DNA of 64,000 nt from Micromonospora sediminimaris (GCA_900112325.1 FOLJ01000001.1:372001-436000); one strand, 5' to 3'; shown: positions 25,520-34,838, numbered from the stretch's first letter. Translations and numbers: made by a program. Notes: generated by a model not told the origin, from the letters alone.

Positions 25520-25939
25520 TCAGACGTTGAAGCCGAGAGAGCGGAGCTGGTCGCGGCCCTCGTCGGTGATCTTGTCGGGGCCCCACGGGGGGAGCCAGAC
25601 CCAGTTGATCCGGATGTCGTCGACCAGACCACCGCCGGGCCCGGTGGTCAGCGCCTGGCGGGCCTGGTCCTCGATCACGTCGGTGAGCGGGCAGGCCGCC
25701 GAGGTCAACGTCATGTCCAGGGTGGCGACGTTCTGATCGTCGACGTGCACGCCGTACACCAGGCCGAGGTCGACCACGTTGATGCCCAGCTCCGGGTCGA
25801 CGACGTCCTTCATCGCCTCTTCGATGTCGGCGACGGCGGCCTTGCCGCCGGTCGGCGCGACGCTGCCGTCAGCCACCGGGCCGGTGGCCGTGCCTTCACC
25901 GGCCGCCGAGGTCGCCTCGGTCGCAGTGTTCTCGCTCAT
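25520..25939 (-). CDS. DUF59/MIP18-family iron-sulfur assembly factor (SufT-like)
   Basis: 139 residues. A disordered Ala/Thr-rich N-terminus (about 35 residues) precedes the MIP18 domain: IEEAMKDVVDPELGINVVDLGLVY, MTLTSAACPLTD with the conserved Cys, and WLPPWGPDKITDEGR. It helps mature or deliver iron-sulfur clusters and is the last gene of the suf operon (Rv1466 equivalent). ATG 25939 overlaps the sufU stop (ATGA) and has GGAGGTG upstream. Confidence 0.9.
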   Translation of the reverse strand: MSENTATEATSAAGEGTATGPVADGSVAPTGGKAAVADIEEAMKDVVDPELGINVVDLGLVYGVHVDDQNVATLDMTLTSAACPLTDVIEDQARQALTTGPGGGLVDDIRINWVWLPPWGPDKITDEGRDQLRSLGFNV

Positions 25940-26412
25940 GCCTTCACCTCCGTCGGGCTCGCGCCCACACCGGCGCGTGCCGCGGCGTCCTTGAACGCCA
26001 TCCACGGCAACAGCGCGCACTTGACCCGGGCGGGGTAGCGGGCGACGCCCTCGAACGCCACCCCGTCACCGAGCACGTCCTCGTCCGGCGTGACCTGACC
26101 ACGACCGGACATCAGCGCCAGAAACGCCTCGTGCACCTCGAACGCCTCCGTCGCGCCCCGGCCGGTCAGCAGCTCGTGCAGCACGCTGGCGGACGCCTGG
26201 CTGATCGAACAGCCCATCCCGTCGTACGACACGTCGTGCAGCGTCGCACCGTCGGTGGCCACCCGGACGGTGATCTCGTCCCCACAGGTCGGGTTGACGT
26301 GGTGCGCCTCGCCGACCCGGTCGGCCGGATCCTCGGCGTCGCGCAGCCCGCGACCGTGCGGGTGCTTGTAGTGGTCCAGGATGATCTCCTGGTACAGCGA
26401 CTCAAGCTGCAT
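25936..26412 (-). CDS. sufU: SUF system scaffold/sulfur-transfer protein SufU
   Basis: 158 residues. Zinc/sulfur-accepting residues: Cys in HVNPTCGDEITV, the Asp and Cys of YDGMGCSISQASAS, and Cys in ARVKCALLPW. It accepts persulfide sulfur from SufS. ATG 26412 overlaps the sufS stop (TGATG) and gives MQLESLYQEIILDHYKHP, the usual SufU start; the long open frame upstream is antisense-like and rejected. Confidence 0.95.
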   Translation of the reverse strand: MQLESLYQEIILDHYKHPHGRGLRDAEDPADRVGEAHHVNPTCGDEITVRVATDGATLHDVSYDGMGCSISQASASVLHELLTGRGATEAFEVHEAFLALMSGRGQVTPDEDVLGDGVAFEGVARYPARVKCALLPWMAFKDAAARAGVGASPTEVKA

Positions 26413-27716
26413 CAGCAGAACACCTTCCGCACCTGCTCCAGGCCCGCCACCAGCGCGTCGATCTCCTCGGTCGTCGTGTAGAGGTAGAACGAGGCCCGGG
26501 TGGTGGCCGGCACCCCGAACCGGGTGCAGACCGGGCGGGCGCAGTGATGGCCCACCCGCACCTGCACGCCGAGGGAGTCGAGCACCTGACCCACGTCGTG
26601 CGGGTGCACGTCGCCGAGCGCGAACGAGATGGTGCCGCCCCGGCCGACCGGCACCTCCGGGCCGAAGATCCGCAGGCCGGGCACGGTGCCCAGGGCGTCC
26701 AGCGCGTACGCGGTCAGCTGCTTCTCGTGCCACTGGATCGCCCGCATGCCGATGCCGGAGAGATAGTCCACTGCCGCGCCGAGCGCGACCGCCTCGGCGA
26801 TCGGCGGGGTACCGGCCTCGAACCGGGCCGGTGGCGCGGCGTACGTGGAGCCGCCCATCGTCACCGTTTCGATCATCGAACCGCCACCGAACACCGGCGG
26901 CATCGCCGCCAGCAGCTCCATGCGGCCCCAGAGGACGCCGATCCCGGTCGGTCCGCACATCTTGTGCCCGGTGAAGACGATGAAGTCCGCGTCCAGGTCG
27001 ACCACGTCGATCGGCATGTGCGGCACCGACTGCGAGCAGTCCAGCAGCAGCAGCGCCCCCACCTCGCGGACCCGGGCGGTGATCCGCGAGGTGGCGTTGA
27101 CGGTGCCGAGGATGTTGGACATGTGCACCAGTGAGACGATCTTCGTCCGCTCGTTGACCAGGTCGGTCAGGCCCGACTCGTCCAGCCGGCCGTTGTCGGT
27201 GACCGGGAACCAGCGCAGCGTCGCGCCGGTACGTTCGGCCAGCAACTGCCACGGGACGATGTTCGAGTGGTGCTCCATCTCGGAGATGACGATCTCGTCA
27301 CCCGGCCCGAGGCGGAGCCGAGGGTCGGCGTCCGCCCGCAGCGAGGCGTTGGAGAACGCGTACGCCACGATGTTGATCGCCTCGGTGGAGTTCTTGGTGA
27401 AGACCACCTCGTCGACGCTCGGCGCGTTGACGAACGTGGCGACCTTCGCCCGGGCCCCTTCGTACGCCTCGGTCGCCTCGGTGCCGAGCGTGTGCACCGA
27501 GCGGGACACGTTCGCGTTGTGCCGGGCGTAGTGTTCGGCCAGCACGTCGAGCACCTGGCGCGGCTTGTGCGAGGTGTTGGCGCTGTCCAGGTAGACAAGC
27601 GGATGCCCGTTGACCTCCCGATCGAGGATCGGGAAGTCGGCGCGTACCGCCGTCACGTCGTAGCGGGGCACGTCGTCGTACTGCGGCATCCCCGGCGGGA
27701 TCGCGATGGTGGTCAT
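26412..27716 (-). CDS. sufS: Cysteine desulfurase SufS
   Basis: 434 residues, PLP-dependent. The Schiff-base Lys is in FIVFTGHKMCGPTGIGVLW, His in SEMEHHSNIVPW stacks on PLP, and catalytic Cys is in VRVGHHCARPVCTRFG near the C-terminus. It converts cysteine to alanine and an enzyme persulfide that passes to SufU. The start MTTIAIPPGM follows sufC by 27 bases. Confidence 0.96.
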   Translation of the reverse strand: MTTIAIPPGMPQYDDVPRYDVTAVRADFPILDREVNGHPLVYLDSANTSHKPRQVLDVLAEHYARHNANVSRSVHTLGTEATEAYEGARAKVATFVNAPSVDEVVFTKNSTEAINIVAYAFSNASLRADADPRLRLGPGDEIVISEMEHHSNIVPWQLLAERTGATLRWFPVTDNGRLDESGLTDLVNERTKIVSLVHMSNILGTVNATSRITARVREVGALLLLDCSQSVPHMPIDVVDLDADFIVFTGHKMCGPTGIGVLWGRMELLAAMPPVFGGGSMIETVTMGGSTYAAPPARFEAGTPPIAEAVALGAAVDYLSGIGMRAIQWHEKQLTAYALDALGTVPGLRIFGPEVPVGRGGTISFALGDVHPHDVGQVLDSLGVQVRVGHHCARPVCTRFGVPATTRASFYLYTTTEEIDALVAGLEQVRKVFC

Positions 27717-27743
27717 CGTCGTGACCGCCCCTTCCTTCGCAGA

Positions 27744-28517
27744 TCAGACCCGCGCCGGACCGGCCCCGGCCGCGTACCGCTCGTAGCCGGACTCCTCAAG
27801 CTTGTCGGCCAGTTCCGGGCCGCCCTGCTCGACGATCCGACCGGCGACGAAGACGTGCACGAAGTCGGGCTTGATGTAGCGCAGGATCCGGGTGTAGTGG
27901 GTGATCAGCAGCAGGCCGGTGTCGCCGGTGTCGCGCACCCGGTTCACGCCCTCACTCACCACGCGCAGCGCGTCCACGTCGAGGCCGGAGTCGGTCTCGT
28001 CAAGGATGGCCATCTTCGGCTTGAGCAGCTCCAACTGCACGATCTCGTGGCGCTTCTTCTCACCGCCGGAGAAGCCCTCGTTGACGTTGCGCTGGGCGAA
28101 GGCCGGGTCCATGTGCAACCGCTCCATGGCACCGCGCAGTTCGCCGCCCCAGGTGCGCAGCTTCGGCGCTTCGCCGTCGATGGCGGTCTTGGCGGTACGC
28201 AGGAAGTTCGCCACCGACACGCCGGGCACCTCGACCGGGTACTGCATGGCGAGGAAGAGGCCGGCGCGGGCCCGCTCGTCGACGGACATCTCCAGGACGT
28301 CCTCGCCGTCCAGGGTCACCGAGCCGCCGGTGATCTCGTACTTCGGGTGGCCGGCGACGGAGTACGCCAGGGTCGACTTGCCGGAGCCGTTCGGGCCCAT
28401 GATGGCGTGGGTCTCCCCCGACTTCACGGTCAGGTCGACACCGTGCAGGATCGGCTTGAGCTCACCCTCGGGCAGCTTCACCGACACCTGTAGGTCGCGG
28501 ATCTCCAGGGTGCTCAT
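27744..28517 (-). CDS. sufC: SUF complex ATPase SufC
   Basis: 257 residues, an ABC-type ATPase without membrane partner. Walker A MGPNGSGKST, SufC-specific FSGGEKKRHEI signature, Walker B MAILDETDSGLD. It powers the SufBCD scaffold. Its start overlaps the stop of the Rieske gene by one base. Confidence 0.97.
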   Translation of the reverse strand: MSTLEIRDLQVSVKLPEGELKPILHGVDLTVKSGETHAIMGPNGSGKSTLAYSVAGHPKYEITGGSVTLDGEDVLEMSVDERARAGLFLAMQYPVEVPGVSVANFLRTAKTAIDGEAPKLRTWGGELRGAMERLHMDPAFAQRNVNEGFSGGEKKRHEIVQLELLKPKMAILDETDSGLDVDALRVVSEGVNRVRDTGDTGLLLITHYTRILRYIKPDFVHVFVAGRIVEQGGPELADKLEESGYERYAAGAGPARV

Positions 28518-28843
28518 TATCGGGTCACTCCATTGCTCGGCGTCAGACTGACGTAGATGTCACCGTCGCGGACTTCGACGGGGTAGACGGGTACGGGTTC
28601 GGTGGCGGGCAGCCCGGTCGGCTCGCCGGTACGCAGATCGAAACGGGAGCCGTGCAGCCAGCACTCAAGCGTGCAGCCTTCGACCTCGCCCTCGGAGAGC
28701 GCCACGGCCGCGTGCGAGCACTCGTCGAACACGGCGTAGAACTGGTCGTCCTCGCCGTGCACGAGCGCGATCTGGGTGCCGTCGACGTCCGCGCTGATCG
28801 CGGTGCCCTTCGGCACGTCCTCGCTGGCGCAGATGCGGATCAT
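28517..28843 (-). CDS. Rieske [2Fe-2S] ferredoxin-like protein in the suf operon
   Basis: 108 residues, a single Rieske domain. Ligands: CSH (DECSHAAVALSEG) and CWLH (CTLECWLHGSRFD). Annotated in relatives as a non-heme iron oxygenase ferredoxin subunit. Sandwiched between sufD and sufC with one-base overlaps on both sides, so made with the SUF complex. It may donate electrons for cluster assembly or be an early client (inference). Confidence 0.92.
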   Translation of the reverse strand: MIRICASEDVPKGTAISADVDGTQIALVHGEDDQFYAVFDECSHAAVALSEGEVEGCTLECWLHGSRFDLRTGEPTGLPATEPVPVYPVEVRDGDIYVSLTPSNGVTR

Positions 28844-29985
28844 CAGGCGCCCGCCTTCGTCAGCCGCGCCTCGATAGCGTCCCCCAGCCGCTCACGCAGG
28901 GACTCCACCGGGATCTTGTTCAGCAGCTCGGCGAAGAAGCCGCGCACCACCAGCCGGCGCGCCTCGGCCTCCGGGATGCCCCGGGCCATCAGGTAGAACA
29001 ACTGCTCGTCGTCGAAGCGGCCGGTGGCGCTGGCGTGACCGGCACCGGCGATCTCGCCGGTCTCGATCTCCAGGTTCGGCACGGAGTCGGCCCGGGCACC
29101 GTCGGTGAGCAGCAGGTTCCGGTTGATCTCGTACGTGTCGGTGCCGGTCGCCTCGGCCCGGATCAGCACGTCGCCGACCCAGACGGTACGGGCGCTCTCC
29201 CCCTGCAACGCGCCCCGGTAGCCGACGTAGCTGCGGCAGTCCGGCACGGTGTGGTCGACCAGCTGGCGGTGCTCCTGGTGCTGGCCGGAGTCGGCGAAGT
29301 AGAGGCCGTACAGCTCGGCCTCGCCACCGCGGTCGGTGTACTCGACAGTGGTGTACTGCCGGACCAGATCGCCACCGAGGGTGACCTGAACGTGCAGCAC
29401 CCGCGCGTCGCGCCCCAACCGCACCTTGAGGTGCTGCGCCTGCACCGCGTCGTCAGCCCAGTCGGCCACGGTGACCAGGGTGAGCTTCGCCCCGTCGCCC
29501 ACCGACACCTCGACGTTGTCCGCGAGGGTGGCCGAGCCGACGTGCTCCAGTACCAGGATCGCCTCGGCGAACCGGCCCACCTCGATGACCGTGTGCCCGA
29601 AGGCCAGGCCCTCGACGCCCGCACCGACCGCCCGGAGAATCGCCGGACCGCTGATCACCGCGTCCTGCGCCACCCGGACCAGCAGCGCCTGCTCCGCCCC
29701 GCCGTAGGCCAGCGCGCTGACCCGGTCGAACGGGGTGAGCACGCTGCCGACCCGTGGGTCGTCGCGGCCGACCCGCTCCACGGACACGCCCTCGGGCAGA
29801 TCGGCGTACTCGTGCCGGACCGTGCCGGTGGCGGTCGGATCGTCGCCGACCAGCCCGCGCAGCCGCTTGAGCGGGGTGAAACGCCACTCCTCCTCCAGGC
29901 CGGTCAGGGCCGGGAAGGCGGCGACATCGTACGAACGCAGCGCCTGCGACTTGGTGCTGGGCGGCGCGGAAGCCTGGGTAGTCAT
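28843..29985 (-). CDS. sufD: SUF scaffold protein SufD
   Basis: 380 residues, right-handed beta-helix core. The C-terminal HASATGRFDDEQLFYLMARGIPEAEARRLVVRGFF is the SufB/D signature. It pairs with SufB. AAGGA lies just before ATG 29985. 54 bases separate it from sufB. Confidence 0.95.
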   Translation of the reverse strand: MTTQASAPPSTKSQALRSYDVAAFPALTGLEEEWRFTPLKRLRGLVGDDPTATGTVRHEYADLPEGVSVERVGRDDPRVGSVLTPFDRVSALAYGGAEQALLVRVAQDAVISGPAILRAVGAGVEGLAFGHTVIEVGRFAEAILVLEHVGSATLADNVEVSVGDGAKLTLVTVADWADDAVQAQHLKVRLGRDARVLHVQVTLGGDLVRQYTTVEYTDRGGEAELYGLYFADSGQHQEHRQLVDHTVPDCRSYVGYRGALQGESARTVWVGDVLIRAEATGTDTYEINRNLLLTDGARADSVPNLEIETGEIAGAGHASATGRFDDEQLFYLMARGIPEAEARRLVVRGFFAELLNKIPVESLRERLGDAIEARLTKAGA

Positions 29986-30039
29986 CTCGTCCTTGTTTGT
30001 GTCTACGACGACGGTGTCCGGTGCTCTGGTGGGCCAGGG

Positions 30040-31470
30040 TCAGCCGACCGCGCCCTCCATCTGCAGCTCGATCAGGCGGTTGAGCTCCAGGGCGTACTCC
30101 ATGGGCAGTTCCTTGGCGATCGGCTCGATGAAGCCGCGCACGATCATCGCCATCGCCTCGTCCTCGCTCAGGCCCCGGCTCATCAGGTAGAAGAGCTGGT
30201 CCTCGCTGACCTTGGAGACGGTCGCCTCGTGCCCCATCGACACGTCGTCCTCGCGGATGTCGACGTACGGGTAGGTGTCGGAGCGGGAGATGGTGTCCAC
30301 CAGCAGGGCGTCGCACTTGACCGTGCTGGCGCTGCTGTACGAGCCCTCCAGCACCTGCACCAGCCCCCGGTACGAGGTCCGGCCGCCGCCCCGGGCGATC
30401 GACTTCGACACGATGGTGCTGCTGGTGTGCGGTGCCGCGTGCACCATCTTGGCGCCGGCGTCCTGGTGCTGCCCCTCGCCGGCCATCGCCACCGAGAGCA
30501 CCTCGCCCTTGGCGTGCTCGCCGGTCATGTAGACCGCCGGGTACTTCATGGTGACCTTGGAGCCGATGTTGCCGTCGATCCACTCCATGGTCGCGCCCTC
30601 GTGGCACACGGCGCGCTTGGTGACCAGGTTGTAGACGTTGTTCGACCAGTTCTGGATGGTCGTGTAACGGCACCGGGCGTTCTTCTTGACGACGATCTCC
30701 ACCACCGCGCTGTGCAGCGAGTCCGAGGAGTAGATGGGCGCGGTGCAGCCCTCGACGTAGTGCACGTACGCACCCTCGTCGACGATGATCAGCGTCCGCT
30801 CGAACTGGCCCATGTTCTCGGTGTTGATCCGGAAGTACGCCTGTAGCGGGATCTCCACGTGCACACCCTTCGGCACGTAGATGAACGAGCCGCCGGACCA
30901 CACGGAGGTGTTCAGCGCGGCGAACTTGTTGTCGCCGACCGGGATCACCGTGCCGAAGTACTCCTTGAACAGATCCTCGTGCTCCTTGAGGGCGGTGTCG
31001 GTGTCGAGGAAGACGACACCCTGCTCCTCCAGGTCCTCACGGATCTTGTGGTAGACCACCTCGGACTCGTACTGGGCGGCGACACCGGCGACGAGGCGCT
31101 GCTTCTCCGCCTCCGGGATGCCCAGCTTGTCGTAGGTGTTCTTGATGTCCTCGGGCAGGTCCTCCCAGCTGGCGGCCTGCTTCTCGGTGGAGCGTACGAA
31201 GTACTTGATGTTGTCGAAGTCGATCCCGGTGAGGTCGGCGCCCCAGGCCGGCATCGGCTTGCGCTCGAACAGCCGCAGGCCCTTCAGGCGCAGGTCGAGC
31301 ATCCAGGCCGGCTCGTTCTTCTTGGCCGAGATGTCCCGCACCACCGCCTCGTTGAGGCCGCGCTGAGCCGAGGCTCCGGCGACGTCCGGGTCGGCCCAGC
31401 CGTACTCGTAGTTGCCCAGGGCGGCGAGCTGCTCCTCCTGGGTCAGGGGCTGGACGATCTGCTCGGTCAT
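30040..31470 (-). CDS. sufB: SUF scaffold protein SufB
   Basis: 476 residues, full length with no intein (M. tuberculosis SufB carries one). Contains the core helix [28 protein letters not shown] and the terminal [28 protein letters not shown] block. De novo cluster assembly occurs on SufBC2D. ATG 31470 overlaps the sufR stop (ATGA), with GAGGA upstream. Confidence 0.97.
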   Translation of the reverse strand: MTEQIVQPLTQEEQLAALGNYEYGWADPDVAGASAQRGLNEAVVRDISAKKNEPAWMLDLRLKGLRLFERKPMPAWGADLTGIDFDNIKYFVRSTEKQAASWEDLPEDIKNTYDKLGIPEAEKQRLVAGVAAQYESEVVYHKIREDLEEQGVVFLDTDTALKEHEDLFKEYFGTVIPVGDNKFAALNTSVWSGGSFIYVPKGVHVEIPLQAYFRINTENMGQFERTLIIVDEGAYVHYVEGCTAPIYSSDSLHSAVVEIVVKKNARCRYTTIQNWSNNVYNLVTKRAVCHEGATMEWIDGNIGSKVTMKYPAVYMTGEHAKGEVLSVAMAGEGQHQDAGAKMVHAAPHTSSTIVSKSIARGGGRTSYRGLVQVLEGSYSSASTVKCDALLVDTISRSDTYPYVDIREDDVSMGHEATVSKVSEDQLFYLMSRGLSEDEAMAMIVRGFIEPIAKELPMEYALELNRLIELQMEGAVG

Positions 31471-32267
31471 CTATCTGTCCTCACAGTGGTGACGGTCTTA
31501 CCGGACTGGGCGTGCGGCGAACCCGGGATGTGCGTGGTGCACACCCCGTCGCCGTGCGCGATGGTGGCCAGGCGCTGCACGTGGGTACCGACCAGGCGGG
31601 AGATCACCGTGGTCTCGGCCTCGCACAGTTGGGGAAACTCGGCGGCCACGTGCGCCACCGGGCAGTGGTGCTGGCAGAGCTGGCCGCCGGAGGCGATCGT
31701 GGAGGCACTGGCAGCGTATCCCTCGGCGGTCAGCGCCGCGGCGAGAGCCTCGGCACGGGCCATCGGATCGTCGCCGGCGTCGGCCAGCGCGGCCTGACAG
31801 CGTGTCTCCAGGGCGGCCACCTGCTCGGCGGCGAAGCGCTCCACCGCCTGCGTGCCACCGGTGCGGGCGATCCAGCGCAGCGCGGCGGTGGCCATGTTGT
31901 CGTAGTGGTGGGTGCCACACCGGCTGCGGGCGGCATCAGTGAGCAGGAACACCTTTGCCGGCCGGCCCCGCCCGCGGTGACCGCGTACGGTCTGCTCACG
32001 GGCCACGACGTCGCCGTCGGCGAGCATCGCGTCCAGGTGCCGGCGGATCGCCGCCGGGCTCAGCCCGAGCGCGTCGCCCAACTGCGCGGCGGTCGCGGCG
32101 CGGCGTTCCAGGAGCAGCAGGGTGACCCGGTCCCGGGTCGACGGCTCACTGGCGAGCGTGCCGGCCGGAGCCGGCTGCTCAGGCGTGACGTCGGCACCTG
32201 ACAGCGACCGGCCGGCGACCACAGCGGTCGTCGGCTGGTGCCCGGTGAGCGCCGCCGCCTTTTTCAC
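31467..32267 (-). CDS. sufR: Iron-sulfur-responsive regulator SufR
   Basis: 266 residues. A winged helix at about residues 45-105 ([31 protein letters not shown]) and a C-terminal cluster-binding segment with [14 protein letters not shown] followed by LCEAE (three Cys). SufR represses suf genes when its cluster is intact. GTG 32267 is preferred over GTG 32276 because TAACGT stands 7 bases upstream. First gene of the operon and divergent from ctaA. Confidence 0.92.
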   Translation of the reverse strand: MKKAAALTGHQPTTAVVAGRSLSGADVTPEQPAPAGTLASEPSTRDRVTLLLLERRAATAAQLGDALGLSPAAIRRHLDAMLADGDVVAREQTVRGHRGRGRPAKVFLLTDAARSRCGTHHYDNMATAALRWIARTGGTQAVERFAAEQVAALETRCQAALADAGDDPMARAEALAAALTAEGYAASASTIASGGQLCQHHCPVAHVAAEFPQLCEAETTVISRLVGTHVQRLATIAHGDGVCTTHIPGSPHAQSGKTVTTVRTDR

Positions 32268-32285
32268 AACGCCCACGTTACGTAA
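32268..32285 (-). promoter_or_regulatory. sufR leaderless -10 overlapped by a palindromic box
   Basis: TAACGT (32280 to 32275, minus strand) is 7 bases before GTG 32267. The palindrome TTACGTAA (32278-32285) overlaps it. On the plus strand ACGTTACGTA (32275-32284) matches 9 of 10 bases of the box at the ctaA promoter. Confidence 0.5.
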
Positions 32286-32359
32286 TTCGACCAGGGCCCG
32301 CAAACGTGACCCCGGTGATCCGAACCACCGCACGGGCGGAGTCACCCGATCGGCGACAA

Positions 32360-32382
32360 CTACGTTGCGTAGGATTCGCTTC
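32360..32382 (+). promoter_or_regulatory. ctaA leaderless -10 overlapped by a palindromic box
   Basis: TAGGAT (32370-32375) lies 7 bases before GTG 32383. CTACGTTGCGTAG (32360-32372) is an inverted repeat with a 3-base centre. ACGTTGCGTA inside it differs by one base from the box at the sufR promoter, so one regulator may act on both. Confidence 0.5.
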
Positions 32383-33336
32383 GTGAAGCGACCCGACCGC
32401 TCCCTGGTCTCCCGCACCCTGCTGCGTCGCCTGGCGTTCGCCAACATCGTCGCGAACGCCGCGATCGTCGTCACCGGCGGGGCGGTGCGGTTGACCGCCT
32501 CCGGGTTGGGCTGCCCCACCTGGCCCCGGTGCACCGACGAGTCGTACACCACCACCGCCGAGATGGGCATGCACGGGGTGATCGAGTTCGGCAACCGCCT
32601 GCTCACCTTCGTGCTGGTGCTGATCGCGGGCGCGACCCTGCTGGCCGTGCTGGCGTACCGTCCCCGGCGTCGCGGTGCGGCGCCCCTGGCGCTGGCCGTT
32701 GTGCTCGGCATCGTGGCGCAGGCGGTGATCGGCGGGATCACCGTCCGCACCCAGTTGCATCCCTCGATCGTGGGCATTCACTTCGTGGTGTCGATGCTGC
32801 TGCTGCTCGTCGCGTACGCCCTGTGGCGTCGGGTGAGCGAGCCGGACGGCCGCAAGGTGCCGGTGGTGCCGCCGGCGCTGCGGTCCCTGACCTGGATCAC
32901 CCTGGTGGCCAGCGCGGCGGTCATCGTTGTCGGGGTGGCGGTGACCGGCAGCGGCCCGCACGCGGGCGACGCGGACGCCGTCCGCAACGGCCTGGACCCG
33001 CAGACGATCTCCCAGGTCCACGCCGACCTGGTGTTCCTGCTCGTCGGCCTGACCGTGGGGCTGTGGCTGGCGCTGCGCGCGGTCGGCGCACCGGCGCGGG
33101 CCGTCCGGGCCGCGCTGACCCTGCTCCTGGTCGAGCTGGGGCAGGGGGTGATCGGCTTCGTGCAGTACTTCACAAACCTGCCGGCGCTGCTGGTCGGCCT
33201 GCACATGCTCGGCTCCTGCCTGGTCTGGCTCGCCACCCTCGCCCTGCTCTGGTCAACCCACGAACGCCACCCCACCCAACTCCCCCACCCTCAGACCCCC
33301 ACCGAAACCCTGACCCCCGCCCGAGCTTCTAGTTGA
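32383..33336 (+). CDS. ctaA: Heme A synthase (COX15/CtaA family)
   Basis: 317 residues with about eight transmembrane helices. Early GGAVRLTASGLGCPTWPRC (the extracytoplasmic Cys-containing loop), MHGVIEFGNRLLTF and the later repeats IHFVVSMLLL and QVHADLVFLL carry heme-ligand His residues. The protein oxidises heme O to heme A for cytochrome aa3. The C-terminus is a Pro/Thr tail whose stop codon lies inside a palindromic repeat. Confidence 0.94.
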   Translation: MKRPDRSLVSRTLLRRLAFANIVANAAIVVTGGAVRLTASGLGCPTWPRCTDESYTTTAEMGMHGVIEFGNRLLTFVLVLIAGATLLAVLAYRPRRRGAAPLALAVVLGIVAQAVIGGITVRTQLHPSIVGIHFVVSMLLLLVAYALWRRVSEPDGRKVPVVPPALRSLTWITLVASAAVIVVGVAVTGSGPHAGDADAVRNGLDPQTISQVHADLVFLLVGLTVGLWLALRAVGAPARAVRAALTLLLVELGQGVIGFVQYFTNLPALLVGLHMLGSCLVWLATLALLWSTHERHPTQLPHPQTPTETLTPARASS

Positions 33337-33380
33337 TCATGAGGCTAGCGGCACCTGAGAAGATCAACCTTATGATCAAC
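33332..33380. repeat. Palindromic repeat carrying the stop codons of two convergent genes
   Basis: GTTGATCAT at 33332-33340 and ATGATCAAC at 33372-33380 are perfect inverted arms; AGG/CCT pairs extend the stem to about 13 bp. The ctaA stop (33334-33336) and the ATP-grasp stop (33378-33376) are the same bases, 3-5, of each arm. It can act as a bidirectional terminator. Confidence 0.75.
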
Positions 33381-34305
33381 GAGAAGGGGTGGGGTGGGAC
33401 AGCTGGGTGAGGATGGCGTCGGCCAGGCGGTCGGGGGCGTGGTCGGCGTGGGCGAGGAAGAGTGAGGGCTCGGTCAGTTCGAGTTCCACGAGCACCGGGG
33501 CGCCGTCGGCAGCGGGGATCAGGTCGACCCGGGCGTAGAGCAGGCGCTCGGTCCCGCCGGGCACGGCCGCGAGGGCTTGCGCGGCGACGGCGAGCTGCGC
33601 CGGCTGGGCGGTGCGGGCGCTGGTCTCCTCGGCCCCGTTCAGCACGCCGTCACCCTGCTCCGGCCCGGTCAGTATCGGCCCCTTACGGACGGCGTGGCTG
33701 AAGGTCAGCCCGGCCGGGCCGGCGAGGAAGAGCAGCGCGGTCTCACCGACGGTGTCGACCGCGCTCAGGTACGGCTGGACCATGGCCACCCGACCGGTCG
33801 CGCCGAGCCTACGTACGTGGGCCGCCGCGAGATCCCGGTGCTCCGGGCCGGCCAGGTCGTAACGGCCGGTGCCCCGGCTGCCCGCGCTCACCGTCGGTTT
33901 GATGACGTACTCACCACCGTCGGCGGGCGGCTGCCACGGCTCGCCGGGCGACACCCAGCCGGTGGGGACGGTGGGCACACCGGCCGTGCACAACTCGTCG
34001 AGGTAGCGCTTGTCGGTGTTCCAGCGCACCACGTCGGCCGGGTTGACCAGCCGCGGTACCCGCGCCGTCCAGGCGAGAAACTCGTCCCGGCGGAACGTGT
34101 AGTCCCAGGTCGAGCGGAGCACGGCCAGGTCGTAGCCGGCCCAGTCGATTGCCGGGTCGTCCCAGACGACGGGTTCGGCGACGATCCCCCGGGCGGCCAG
34201 CGGGGCCACCACCAGACGATCGTCGTCGTGCAGGTCGGCCAGGTCAGTGCAGGTAATGAGAGCGACCCGGGGTTTCCCCCGGGTCGGCTGGTGGTGATCG
34301 GTCAA
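33376..34305 (-). CDS. ATP-grasp domain protein
   Basis: 309 residues. N-terminal Rossmann-like region (ALITCTDLADLHDDDRL), then the ATP-grasp fold: EYVIKPTVSAGSRGTGRY (ATP-binding Lys and loop), VMVQPYL-type segment, and LYARVDLIPAADGAPVLVELELTEPSLF with metal-binding acids. Resembles RimK/DcsG-type ligases that join an acid to an amine or ammonia; substrate unknown. Six bases downstream of the neighbouring 111-residue protein gene, so co-transcribed. Confidence 0.85.
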   Translation of the reverse strand: MTDHHQPTRGKPRVALITCTDLADLHDDDRLVVAPLAARGIVAEPVVWDDPAIDWAGYDLAVLRSTWDYTFRRDEFLAWTARVPRLVNPADVVRWNTDKRYLDELCTAGVPTVPTGWVSPGEPWQPPADGGEYVIKPTVSAGSRGTGRYDLAGPEHRDLAAAHVRRLGATGRVAMVQPYLSAVDTVGETALLFLAGPAGLTFSHAVRKGPILTGPEQGDGVLNGAEETSARTAQPAQLAVAAQALAAVPGGTERLLYARVDLIPAADGAPVLVELELTEPSLFLAHADHAPDRLADAILTQLSHPTPSR

Positions 34306-34311
34306 TTTATC

Positions 34312-34647
34312 TCAACGGGCCATCGTGCGGCGGGCCATCGAACGCCAGAGGTCGTTGCTCGGGCGCATCTGGTCCATCAGTTCCCGTTCCCAGGCGTTCT
34401 CCACGGCGACCCCGGCCTGCGCGCAGGCCTCGCGGGCGGTCACCGTGTCCTCGGCGAACTGGTCGCCCCACGCGCCGTCGGCGCCCACCAGGACGATGCG
34501 GGCACCGCGCTTGCCGACGTACTCGATGACCGCCTTCGCCCCGCCGTGCTCGGCGGCGAACGACTTGATGCCCGCGACCAACCCGTTGGGGGTCTGCCCG
34601 GAGGCGGTCTGATCAGTCGTCAGCGTCGTATCGGAACCATCTGCCAT
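34312..34647 (-). CDS. Conserved hypothetical protein
   Basis: 111 residues from ATG 34647. A Thr/Gln-rich start, then IKSFAAEHGGAKAVIEYVGKRGARIVLVGADGAWGDQFAEDTVTAREACAQAGVAV, an alternating helix-strand pattern suggestive of a small Rossmann-like fold. No motif recognised. Cytoplasmic. Probably the first gene of a pair with the ATP-grasp gene. The 191 bases upstream to ctaB hold no feature that I can support. Confidence 0.65.
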   Translation of the reverse strand: MADGSDTTLTTDQTASGQTPNGLVAGIKSFAAEHGGAKAVIEYVGKRGARIVLVGADGAWGDQFAEDTVTAREACAQAGVAVENAWERELMDQMRPSNDLWRSMARRTMAR

Positions 34648-34838
34648 AACGTGAAGACTAAGCAGAGGTGCACTCGGAAGGGCGAGAACCATCAACCTTT
34701 TGTGATACCCATTACCCGCAGGTTTAAGGAAGACCAAAGACGTTTCGCCCGTATTTATCAGCACCAAACCGGGTCAATCGGAACGCAAAACGTCACCAAG
34801 CGGGCTTCGCAGGGTTGGGGGTCCGGCGCGGTCAGCCG

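Noticed and set aside
30040-31470. Possible intein in SufB, as in M. tuberculosis
   Set aside because: The protein is continuous at normal length, with no Cys/Ser splice-junction or homing-endonuclease segment.
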